From an uncultured Eubacteriales bacterium (GTDB lineage: Bacteria; Bacillota; Clostridia; Oscillospirales; Acutalibacteraceae): DNA of 14,502 bases. The notes under the pieces were generated by a model. The model saw only the letters and a program-made list of their open reading frames with translations. It had not been told where the DNA came from and searched no databases. Below are positions 7,161 to 12,985 of this stretch, in pieces; positions within the stretch are counted from its first letter, which is position 1; every line of letters starts with the position of its first letter. A program made the position numbers and the translations under genes. The stretch lies in NCBI GenBank assembly GCA_900317215.1, contig ONFW01000092.1:1-14502 (forward strand), written 5' to 3'.

Positions 7161-7180
7161 CTTTTTCCGTCTTTTTCCGT
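7161..7180. repeat. Tandem 10-bp repeat between xis and int
   Basis: CTTTTTCCGT occurs twice in a row (7161-7170 and 7171-7180), with exactly one helical turn between copies. It is placed between the xis stop and the int promoter. It is a candidate Xis or Int binding site by analogy with accessory repeats in Tn916-like elements; this is not shown by sequence alone. Confidence 0.45.
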
Positions 7181-7198
7181 CTGCGATAACCGACAATA

Positions 7199-7405
7199 TC
7201 AGATCACAAGCTGTTTGCTGAGATATTCTTCAAACTCTTTACGCTTTACAAGCTTCTTTGTGCCTACAAAAAGAACAAACGGACAATTCGGCTTCCTAAG
7301 CATACTGTCGATTTTGTTTATACCTATGTTGGTATATGCTGCCGCTTCACGAACAGACAGTACCGCTTTCTGCGGTATGGGAATCATAATATTGTTGCCA
7401 TCCAT
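7199..7405 (-). CDS. xis: Excisionase, Tn916 Xis family
   Basis: Small winged-helix DNA-bending protein that directs the integrase towards excision. It has 68 residues from ATG 7405, almost the same length as Tn916 Xis. The layout matches that family: VLSVREAAAYTNIGINKIDSML (helix-turn-helix, about 15-36), then a wing (PFVLFVGTKKLVKR) and a C-terminal helix KEFEEYLSKQL. The start is set by GAGGAGG 8 nt upstream; this ribosome site overlaps the stop codon region of the primase-helicase gene, so the two are very likely co-transcribed and translationally linked. The longer open frame upstream to 7555 is a shadow of the primase-helicase tail. Confidence 0.88.
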   Translation of the reverse strand: MDGNNIMIPIPQKAVLSVREAAAYTNIGINKIDSMLRKPNCPFVLFVGTKKLVKRKEFEEYLSKQLVI

Positions 7406-7418
7406 AAATTTTTCCTCC

Positions 7419-9809
7419 TCAGAATTCAATATCCGCATAATCATCACCATCATCACCATTATCGTCATTTCCACAGTTTTCTGACGGTATTGGAATCGGC
7501 ACAAGACGTGTTGAAATATCACCATCGCCATTACTATCACCATTGGAATCACCATTCCGAATGCCCGGTATCTTGCCTGCTTCTACATGGTATGGTGGTA
7601 ATGGAGATACTGAACTGTTGTTTAACGTGATGTATGTACCGTTTGACCGCTTCATGCTGATCTCAAAGGTGATACCTACATTTTCAAGATTACTTCTTAC
7701 TTCCTTGATACGCCTTGAAAGACTGTTTGGTGCCTTCGGCATACTGCTGATATTATGGTTTATACCCTGCTTATCGGCTGTTATTTTTATTTCTACCAAC
7801 AAATCCGAAATACGACCCGTCCATGCCGGTCTGTCACGCATGAATTCAACAATAAGAAACGCAACCACATCAGAATTGATCGCTTCTGTGTTCTGGATAT
7901 CCTGATTAGCTTTATATTCCTTCATAAAGCTATCGCCTTTACCGCCCATCGCCTCAGCGATAGCATATCCCCAACGGCAGAAATCAGCCATTCTGGTAAG
8001 CCTGTTCAGCTTGATATTCGGGTATAGCTTCATAGCCTTTGAAAGAACATCGAATATTGCTCCCAACATATATGGTTTATCCGCTTCAAACGAATCAAAT
8101 ATCCCTTGCAGTTCTTTTCTTTTATCCTCAGTAACACGCTCCAATTCAAACATAATAGAACGGTCAAGCAAGTCAGAACGATTCGCTACATTGTTGATAC
8201 CGTTCAGCGTCAGACATCTTTTGAACTTGAAAATATAATCTTCTGCGTTCGTATGTAGTTTCCTCTGCTGAATTGCCGAGCCTGTAATCGCCCTGCACAA
8301 TGTATCACTCATTTCATTACTGATGGAAGAAACATTATCAAAGGGTAGATAGTAATGCTGCTGTAGATTTACTGCAATAGTCCTGTCGTCCTTAGATAAT
8401 GTCAGCGTTTCCATTACTGACGGATCAATCAGCTTTTTCAGCAGAACACAAGCTGTACTTTTCGCAGCGCCCTTCTCACCGTAAAAAATCGGCATGGGGT
8501 GAGGAATATCCGGCACAAAACACGATACCAGCCAGCAACAGAAAAGTAACTGGTAATTACTCATGTTGATGTAATCGAAAATCTTATTCAGATCACCGCC
8601 GCTTTTCGGCTCTATCTGAGGTATCTGGTGCCTGTATCTGCAAAACAGCTTTGATACCTCATCCACTGACCAACCGCTCTCATTGATTCTCACAACCGAC
8701 CAATTCTTGTTGGTAAGATCATAAACAAAATCACTTTCAAGTCTTGCAACACGGTTTTGAAGCTCACAGATACTTGAATCATTGAATTTTGTTTCGGCTG
8801 ACAGAATAGAAACCGCTTGTGTTAATCCGTCCTTGCACAGCGCTTTCTTGGTTTTCTGATAAAAAACACTCTGCGCCCACAGACTGAACTCTTTGCTCTC
8901 CAACGGATAGTTTTCCTTATGTCCGTCTATGATGATTTCTGCATAGGCTTCATTCTGTCCGTCCAAAAACAATTCAGACTTTTCGCTTTTGATAATATCA
9001 AGTAATACCGTACTTTGCTGTCTTTTATCGGAAGTGTAACTTGTATCATTGTTATCTTCTTCATCATCAAAAACACTTTCGGGTAAACTTTCTATTTCAG
9101 CCATGGAATGTCCTGCCTGCAACCAATCGTAAATATCACCTTTCGGCGGAAGATCAGGAAGTTGCTTTATAATCGCCCAAGGAATAACCCTCTTGATTTT
9201 CAGCGCATAGTCCATTCCCGGCTTATCGTTATCCGGGAGAATGATAACATTCTTTCCCTTGAAGTATTTTGAATCCGGTTTTGGAAACCTGGAGTTTGAG
9301 CCACTATCAAGTGTAGTAGCCACAAAACCTTGTTTAATTACGGATTCGGCACACTTCTCACCTTCTACAAAGTAGATGGTATCCGCCTTTGATACTTCCG
9401 GAAGATTGAAAGGAATATGCGGTGTTCCCTTCAATCCGTAAGTACCGTCAGGAAGAATAAACAGGAATGTTTTTGTTCCATCCTCATAGTCTATTCTTTT
9501 CTTGCTATAAACAAGTGTGCCGTCTGCCTTTTTGTAAGGATAAACAGTTTCATTTATCACTTGCTTATCATTCTTAGACTTATGAGGATTACAGCCTATA
9601 TAGAGGTCTTTCTTTTTCAAGCCCAAAGCCTTCATAACATCCTCATCAGCACATCCTGCCATACACTTGATATTGACCCAATCATCATTAACATAAACAA
9701 CAAGACTGGGTGTTTTATCGTCATGACACGGACATTTGGCTTCGTATCTGTTTTCTCCGTGTTTCTTTACACTATAGGGATAGAGCTTGTCCAGAATATC
9801 ATTCAGCAT
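7419..9809 (-). CDS. Primase-helicase (CHC2 zinc finger, TOPRIM, P-loop ATPase) of the mobile element
   Basis: Predicted replication protein that combines RNA priming and DNA unwinding. It has 796 residues from ATG 9809. A zinc-finger of the bacterial primase type is at 26-53 (C-P-C-H29, C49-x3-C53). A TOPRIM domain at about 143-215 has E149 (FVEGEK) and D193-N-D195 (LPDNDKPG). A linker leads to a AAA+/SF3-like ATPase at about 430-570 with Walker A GEKGAAKST (444-452), a Walker B-like acidic D491 (YLPFDN), sensor N536 and an arginine in LLDRSIMFEL. The C-terminal 45 residues are disordered and acidic (GDSNGDSNGDGD...), ending DDYADIEF. ATG 9815 (three nt after AGGAGG) is an alternative start; 9809 has better spacing. 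It overlaps the upstream small gene and is followed directly by xis. Confidence 0.9.
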   Translation of the reverse strand: MLNDILDKLYPYSVKKHGENRYEAKCPCHDDKTPSLVVYVNDDWVNIKCMAGCADEDVMKALGLKKKDLYIGCNPHKSKNDKQVINETVYPYKKADGTLVYSKKRIDYEDGTKTFLFILPDGTYGLKGTPHIPFNLPEVSKADTIYFVEGEKCAESVIKQGFVATTLDSGSNSRFPKPDSKYFKGKNVIILPDNDKPGMDYALKIKRVIPWAIIKQLPDLPPKGDIYDWLQAGHSMAEIESLPESVFDDEEDNNDTSYTSDKRQQSTVLLDIIKSEKSELFLDGQNEAYAEIIIDGHKENYPLESKEFSLWAQSVFYQKTKKALCKDGLTQAVSILSAETKFNDSSICELQNRVARLESDFVYDLTNKNWSVVRINESGWSVDEVSKLFCRYRHQIPQIEPKSGGDLNKIFDYINMSNYQLLFCCWLVSCFVPDIPHPMPIFYGEKGAAKSTACVLLKKLIDPSVMETLTLSKDDRTIAVNLQQHYYLPFDNVSSISNEMSDTLCRAITGSAIQQRKLHTNAEDYIFKFKRCLTLNGINNVANRSDLLDRSIMFELERVTEDKRKELQGIFDSFEADKPYMLGAIFDVLSKAMKLYPNIKLNRLTRMADFCRWGYAIAEAMGGKGDSFMKEYKANQDIQNTEAINSDVVAFLIVEFMRDRPAWTGRISDLLVEIKITADKQGINHNISSMPKAPNSLSRRIKEVRSNLENVGITFEISMKRSNGTYITLNNSSVSPLPPYHVEAGKIPGIRNGDSNGDSNGDGDISTRLVPIPIPSENCGNDDNGDDGDDYADIEF

Positions 9810-10095
9810 CGTCATTTCCCTCCTCAGCGTCAAACCCCAATGCCGCCATAAAATCTTCCAGATCAGATGCTTCAGGTTTGAAACAAATTGTCTGTACAAT
9901 ATCGCCGCCAAGATTTAACATCATTCTGAAATGTTTTCCTCTGAACAAATCCGCTTCTGTTTCCAACACAGCAGGGTCATTCGCCGCGCTTATCATAAGC
10001 TGTTCCAGAATATGATCCATAACACTGCGACCTCCTTTCTGATCGCAAGCCCCAACAGGCTCATGACCGTAGTTTGAATTGTTTGCCTCTTTCAT
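9799..10095 (-). CDS. Small conserved-type protein upstream of primase-helicase, unknown function
   Basis: Up to 98 residues, soluble and acidic at the C-terminus (DLEDFMAALGFDAEEGNDDAE). No recognised domain. It is the first gene of the replication operon, and its stop overlaps the start region of the primase-helicase gene by about 11 nt, so translational coupling is likely. Two in-frame starts both have near-ideal ribosome sites: ATG 10095 (AAGGAGG, 7-8 nt before) gives 98 residues, and ATG 10020 (AAAGGAGGT, 9 nt before) gives 73 residues starting MDHILEQLM. The first 25 residues look unstructured (NNSNYGHEPVGACDQKGG). I list the longer form. A replication accessory role is inferred only from position. 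Confidence 0.7.
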   Translation of the reverse strand: MKEANNSNYGHEPVGACDQKGGRSVMDHILEQLMISAANDPAVLETEADLFRGKHFRMMLNLGGDIVQTICFKPEASDLEDFMAALGFDAEEGNDDAE

Positions 10096-10116
10096 AGAAA
10101 AAGCCTCCTTTTTTTC

Positions 10117-10145
10117 TTGCGGTCACAAGCCTTTTGCCTTATAAT
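10117..10145 (+). promoter_or_regulatory. Promoter of a putative antisense RNA in the replication-operon leader
   Basis: TTGCGG (10117-10122), a 17-nt spacer and a perfect TATAAT (10140-10145). The predicted start is near 10152. No gene follows; the intrinsic terminator comes about 80 nt later. It points against the primase-helicase operon. Confidence 0.6.
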
Positions 10146-10151
10146 AGGGTA

Positions 10152-10230
10152 TAGGTTGAACCGCATATATAATATGGAATGTTCACCGAAGACCGCCGTC
10201 TGAGTACCGCTAATACTCAGGCGGCTTTTT
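10152..10230 (+). ncRNA. Putative countertranscribed small RNA (about 78 nt)
   Basis: RNA expected between the promoter at 10117-10145 and the T run at 10226-10230. It would fold into two hairpins. The first pairs GGTTGAAC (10154-10161) with GTTCACC (10181-10187) with one bulge, and is continued inward by CATAT/ATATG (10164-10168 and 10172-10176). The second is the terminator stem. The RNA is fully antisense to the leader of the minus-strand replication operon, upstream of its first ribosome site. Antisense RNAs with this layout control Rep synthesis in many plasmids; here the function is inferred. Confidence 0.5.
10195..10230 (+). terminator. Intrinsic terminator on the plus strand
   Basis: A 12-bp stem (10195-10206 with 10214-10225, one G-U pair) around a 7-nt loop, followed at once by TTTTT (10226-10230). 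On the minus strand the same stem would form in the replication-operon leader but without a T run. Confidence 0.85.
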
Positions 10231-10281
10231 CATATACCTGTATGAAGCCAACCTGTAGCTGAATGCCCTCGGTATGATATT

Positions 10282-10310
10282 ATTATACGAAAAGATTACC
10301 AATTCGTAAA
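10282..10310 (-). promoter_or_regulatory. Promoter of the replication operon with overlapping operator
   Basis: On the minus strand, TTTACG (10310-10305), a 17-nt spacer and a perfect TATAAT (10287-10282). An inverted repeat TACGAA-N11-TTCGTA (10286-10291 and 10303-10308) places one arm on the -10 and the other on the -35 box, a natural repressor site. The resulting leader is about 180 nt long to ATG 10095. Confidence 0.6.
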
Positions 10311-10355
10311 TACCGTATCGAATAAATCTAACAGAATATTTTTTGACAAAAACGT

Positions 10356-10411
10356 ATAACCAATACATTCAATTAGTTATATTTTTTCATCACTAAATGT
10401 ACTTATTAGTG
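10356..10411. promoter_or_regulatory. Inverted repeats between the divergent replication and regulator promoters
   Basis: An imperfect 9-bp inverted repeat ATAACCAAT/ATTAGTTAT (10356-10364 and 10372-10380, one mismatch, 7-nt centre) is followed by CACTAA-N9-TTAGTG (10391-10396 and 10406-10411). ATTAG-type half sites recur at 10372, 10405 and 10435. They are candidate operators for the regulator encoded at 10495. Confidence 0.45.
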
Positions 10412-10420
10412 TTTTTTGTA

Positions 10421-10449
10421 TTGACTTTTACTCTATTAGATGATACAAT
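10421..10449 (+). promoter_or_regulatory. Promoter of the 10495 regulator gene
   Basis: TTGACT (10421-10426), a 17-nt spacer and TACAAT (10444-10449). The match to the sigma-A consensus is close. The start is predicted near 10456, about 40 nt before the ATG, which is preceded by GGGAGGT. Confidence 0.8.
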
Positions 10450-10494
10450 AGATTTAACAAGCTGTAGTATAGTAGTATATGGGAGGTCATTTCA

Positions 10495-11070
10495 ATGATA
10501 AATGAAAAAGATAACAATCAGAGTTGCTCAGCAGAAGAACAAGAAATCAATGAAAAAGATCAGTTTCTTATTCTTATAGGTAAAAGAATAAAAGAATTGA
10601 GAGAAGCCAAGGATATAACACAACTCGCGCTTGGTCTTGAATCAGGTATCAGTAATAGAATGAGTTTAATTGAATCAGGTAAAGTTGATTTTGGGATATA
10701 TACTCTAAAACGAATTGCTGACGCGCTTGATGTTTCATTGGTAGATATTCTTATGCCACCAGAAAAAAAAGAGAATCAAACCGAAAATACGATTGAACCA
10801 ATGTTTTTTGAAAACACTACACCATCTAGAGATCTGCTGTTATCTCTTCTTCACTTCGATAACAAAGTTTTATTTGATGAAAAAAGACCTGATATATCTG
10901 CAATCGTTGAATTCAAGAGTTGTTCACGATATAACAATGGAGGAAGAGATTCTCTTCGAGATTTTTTTCAGTTTTATATTGCATTACAGCAAATCGTCAA
11001 TATGGGTGACGATATCGGTATCGCCAATGTATTTTCAGAAGCCATAATTAAAAAATTTGAAATACTATAA
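10495..11070 (+). CDS. XRE-family helix-turn-helix regulator with unknown C-terminal domain
   Basis: Predicted DNA-binding regulator of the element. Of 191 residues, 1-24 are polar and flexible, and about 26-88 form an XRE domain (IGKRIKELREAKDITQLALGLESGISNRMSLIESGKVDFGIYTLKRIADALDVSLVDIL in outline). The remainder (about 105-191) is mixed helical and not recognised. ATG 10495 follows GGGAGGT. The gene is divergent from the primase-helicase operon and has symmetric sequences in the shared upstream region, so control of replication-operon transcription and of itself is a fair inference. Codon use is clearly more AT-rich than in the chromosomal genes to the left. No protease or sensor motif is visible in the C-terminal part. 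Confidence 0.85.
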   Translation: MINEKDNNQSCSAEEQEINEKDQFLILIGKRIKELREAKDITQLALGLESGISNRMSLIESGKVDFGIYTLKRIADALDVSLVDILMPPEKKENQTENTIEPMFFENTTPSRDLLLSLLHFDNKVLFDEKRPDISAIVEFKSCSRYNNGGRDSLRDFFQFYIALQQIVNMGDDIGIANVFSEAIIKKFEIL

Positions 11071-11320
11071 ACCAAAAACAGCCACCGAACATATAATTCA
11101 GCGGCTGTTATCTATATCCATTCTGCACGGTATTGAACCTTGCAGACCTTATTTTCTTTTGCTTCTGTATCAAAATAGCCATAGTGAATCTGTAAAATCG
11201 GTATATTTTTTCCTCAAATCATTCCATTCCCCCTGTTTTACAAATTTCTTCTGAAAAACAAACGAACAATAAAAAAGTCCGTCCTGTCTGCTTTCAATAA
11301 TATAAAAGGTTCTGCCATAT
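11071..11320. other. Intergenic stretch without a convincing gene
   Basis: Between the 10495 regulator stop and the terminator at 11321. It holds a weak hairpin AACAGCC/GGCTGTT (11077-11083 and 11103-11109) just after the stop codon without a T run. I see no gene, RNA or repeat beyond that. Confidence 0.5.
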
Positions 11321-11360
11321 AAAAAGCTGCGTATCGCCCGATACACAGCCTTTTTGTTTT
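11321..11360. terminator. Bidirectional terminator between converging regulator genes
   Basis: The stem GCTG-GTATC/GATAC-CAGC (about 11326-11349) is flanked by AAAAA before and TTTTTGTTTT after. On the minus strand it is followed by TTTTTATA. It therefore suits both the plus-strand gene ending at 11070 and the minus-strand gene ending at 11429. Confidence 0.75.
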
Positions 11361-11385
11361 ACCTATAAAATTATACTGTACCTGA

Positions 11386-11433
11386 TATAAACCTCCTGAG
11401 AACGCCAGCAAACCGAGAAAGAGAAGGTTTATA
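11386..11433. repeat. 9-bp inverted repeat at the end of the CI-like gene
   Basis: TATAAACCT (11386-11394) and AGGTTTATA (11425-11433) are perfect inverse copies 30 nt apart; the second overlaps the stop codon of the regulator gene. It may be an mRNA 3'-end stem. No other role is evident. Confidence 0.4.
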
Positions 11434-11749
11434 AACTATCATCATCAATTCCCAACAAGACCCTGACAGCGTGCTGTAATTCCGGCTTGCTCCTGTATGC
11501 CGTCACAACTGCCCGTTCTTCCTTGGTATATTCATCATCTGTCAGTCTGACATCCAACAACTCGCTCGGTGAAACCTGTAAAACGGAACATAGATCAGCT
11601 ATCATATCAGCATCCGGTCTGTTGATACCCTGTTCCCAGTTTGATATTCTGCTTCCTGATATATGAAGCCTTTCGGCTAACTCTTTCTGGCTCATATTAC
11701 AGGCTTCTCTGTATTTTCGTATCCTTGCCCCGATTTCATATTTCTTCAA
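11429..11749 (-). CDS. CI-like XRE-family repressor
   Basis: Predicted repressor of the divergent cargo promoter. It has a typical XRE domain at about residues 5-60 (IGARIRKYREACNMSQKELAERLHISGSRISNWEQGINRPDADMIADLC in outline), including the recognition-helix pattern SGSRISNWEQG. A short C-terminal tail (EERAVVTAYRSKPELQHAVRVLLGI) is of the type seen in small element repressors; there is no LexA-like peptidase domain, so RecA-driven self-cleavage is not expected. The start is unusual: GTG 11758 lies inside the ribosome-binding sequence GAGGTGG, so TTG 11749, 5 nt after AGGTGG, is the more likely start (107 codons). It is divergent from the gene at 11898 across three operators. Confidence 0.9.
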   Translation of the reverse strand: MKKYEIGARIRKYREACNMSQKELAERLHISGSRISNWEQGINRPDADMIADLCSVLQVSPSELLDVRLTDDEYTKEERAVVTAYRSKPELQHAVRVLLGIDDDSL

Positions 11750-11772
11750 CTCTTCCACCTCGCTTATAATCT

Positions 11773-11801
11773 ATTATATCCATTTTTAATAGAAAAGTAA
11801 A
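11773..11801 (-). promoter_or_regulatory. Promoter of the CI-like gene (PL)
   Basis: On the minus strand, TTTACT (11801-11796), a 17-nt spacer and TATAAT (11778-11773). Operator O1 (11809-11823) lies directly upstream of its -35 box. Confidence 0.65.
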
Positions 11802-11808
11802 GAAAAAA

Positions 11809-11882
11809 TACAGAAATTCTGTAAAAACTATTGTAATAACAGTTTTTCTGTGATATTATGATATTATTACAGAAATACTGTA
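11809..11882. promoter_or_regulatory. Three-operator switch region between CI-like and Cro-like genes
   Basis: Three sites share ACAG-N5-CTGT: O1 TACAGAAATTCTGTA (11809-11823, perfect palindrome about a central A), O2 ACAGTTTTTCTGT (11839-11851) and O3 TACAGAAATACTGTA (11868-11882). Centres are at 11816, 11845 and 11875, that is 29 and 30 bp apart, about three helical turns, so bound dimers would lie on one face. O2 sits between the -35 and -10 of the rightward promoter and O3 over its early transcribed region. Confidence 0.85.
11831..11859 (+). promoter_or_regulatory. Promoter of the Cro-like/glycosylase-like operon (PR)
   Basis: TTGTAA (11831-11836), a 17-nt spacer containing operator O2, and TATTAT (11854-11859). 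The start is predicted near 11866, about 30 nt before ATG 11898, which has GAGGTGG 4-5 nt upstream. Confidence 0.6.
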
Positions 11883-11897
11883 TTTCGAGGTGGTAAA

Positions 11898-12140
11898 ATG
11901 AGAGTATACCAGAAAGTCAGGAATTATATCGACAGTCACGGACTTAAACAATATGTTATTGCCCGTAATTCCGGAATACCCAACAATACATTCAACGCTA
12001 TTATGAACGGAAAAAGAACTATGTACGCCGATGATCTGCGGATGATTTGCCTTGCCCTGAATGTTTCTCCAGAATTATTCATCGACTGGAAATGTCCTGA
12101 AACCGAATCGGATGAAAAGGAAGGTGCCAACAATGAATAA
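11898..12140 (+). CDS. Cro-like small XRE-family DNA-binding protein
   Basis: An 80-residue protein that is almost entirely one XRE helix-turn-helix domain (about 5-65): YQKVRNYIDSHGLKQYVIARNSGIPNNTFNAIMNGKRTMYADDLRMICLALNVSPELFI in outline, with the recognition helix around PNNTFNAIMNGKR. The acidic tail ESDEKEGANNE has no domain. It is divergent from the CI-like repressor across shared operators, the position and size of a Cro or activator protein. Its last 8 nt overlap the start of the next gene (ATGAATAA), so it is translationally coupled to the glycosylase-like protein. Confidence 0.85.
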   Translation: MRVYQKVRNYIDSHGLKQYVIARNSGIPNNTFNAIMNGKRTMYADDLRMICLALNVSPELFIDWKCPETESDEKEGANNE

Positions 12141-12963
12141 TATTAAAACCGTTTCTGCTGTTGTGACCGCGATGGATAAACAACTGCATAATATTCTGAA
12201 AAGTCCTAAAATGCTTTGGGAGAATACCTACATATATCATCAGCTTGAAAAACGTAAATCCGGAGGTAAGTTTACAATCCAAGACCATATCCGAGCCATG
12301 GTGTATTCTATGCTCAGTTCCGGTATATCGTGGGAACGTGTGGAGAGTATCACTGACCTTGAAACAGGAAAATTGACCGCTGTAGATGTGTTATTCCATC
12401 AGTATGACCCTGACTATATACTTTCCTGCGAGCCTTCACAGCTTCGTGGTAGTTTGAAGTCAATGAGCCTTGCAAGCCAGTACACCAACAAGCAAATGCA
12501 GGCTTTGATCAATACCAATATTCCCAAACTGATGTCCATTGAGAAAGACTTCGGCAGTATCGACAGCTATTACAGCAAGTTTATCAAGGATGATAATATC
12601 ACCTGTCTTGTCAGGCAGCTTTCTTCAAGCGACAGCATGGGTAAACTATTTCAAATGGGTGAAGCTCTTACTGCCGAGTATCTGAAAAACGTCGGCTATG
12701 ATTTAGCCAAGCCCGACAGACATATCTGCCGGATTTTAGGAAGTAATTGTCTTGCCTGTTCCGACAGTGAAACCGTACCTTTATTTGAAGCCTTTGAAAT
12801 TGTCTCTGCTATCGCTAAGGAACTGAATAAACCTTCTGCGGAAGTGGATTATATCCTCTGGGCTTATTGTGCCAACGGTTATGGTGAAATCTGTACCGTA
12901 AATAACCCGAAGTGTGAAATCTGCAAGGCTTCATCAATCTGCAAGAGTAAATCCGAACAATAA
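12133..12963 (+). CDS. HhH-GPD DNA-glycosylase-like protein with [4Fe-4S] cluster motif
   Basis: 276 residues from ATG 12133, preceded by GGAAGG and overlapping the previous stop. The C-terminus carries C254-x6-C261-x2-C264-x5-C270, exactly the iron-sulfur spacing of endonuclease III and MutY. TIQDHIRAMVYSMLSSGISWERVES (about 48-72) resembles the first helix pair of that fold, and the segment GEALTAEYLKNVGYDLAKPDRHICRILG (176-203) resembles the helix-hairpin-helix plus catalytic aspartate region. D195 in KPDRHI aligns with the catalytic Asp of the superfamily (VDTHI in endonuclease III). The lysine used for lyase activity in endonuclease III appears to be E177 or A178 here, so a monofunctional glycosylase or a non-catalytic DNA binder is more likely. 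The assignment is by motif reading, not by search. It is the middle gene of the PR operon. Confidence 0.7.
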   Translation: MNNIKTVSAVVTAMDKQLHNILKSPKMLWENTYIYHQLEKRKSGGKFTIQDHIRAMVYSMLSSGISWERVESITDLETGKLTAVDVLFHQYDPDYILSCEPSQLRGSLKSMSLASQYTNKQMQALINTNIPKLMSIEKDFGSIDSYYSKFIKDDNITCLVRQLSSSDSMGKLFQMGEALTAEYLKNVGYDLAKPDRHICRILGSNCLACSDSETVPLFEAFEIVSAIAKELNKPSAEVDYILWAYCANGYGEICTVNNPKCEICKASSICKSKSEQ

Positions 12964-12985
12964 AGAAATACAAGGAGTGATAGTG

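Noticed and set aside
7406..7555. N-terminal extension of Xis (rich in M, V and I)
   Set aside because: It is an out-of-frame reading of the primase-helicase tail; GAGGAGG before ATG 7405 and the Tn916 Xis length fix the start.
7437..7560. CATCACCAT-like short tandem repeats that could look like a VNTR or a small repeat array
   Set aside because: They encode the G/D/N/S-rich acidic tail of the primase-helicase in frame; there is no spacer structure and no separate repeat unit.
9417..9851. 144-codon plus-strand frame opposite the primase zinc-finger and TOPRIM region
   Set aside because: Antisense to conserved primase motifs, with no ribosome site.
10166..10173. Second TATAAT on the plus strand inside the putative small RNA
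   Set aside because: No acceptable -35 at 16-18 nt (TAGGGT only); it is better explained as part of the first hairpin of the RNA.
11057..11254. 65-codon plus-strand frame after the 10495 regulator
   Set aside because: No ribosome site, and it starts inside the preceding gene; composition looks non-coding.
12061..12132. 24-codon upstream extension of the glycosylase-like gene
   Set aside because: It lies within the Cro-like gene in another frame; ATG 12133 has a ribosome site and the ATGAATAA overlap typical of coupled genes.
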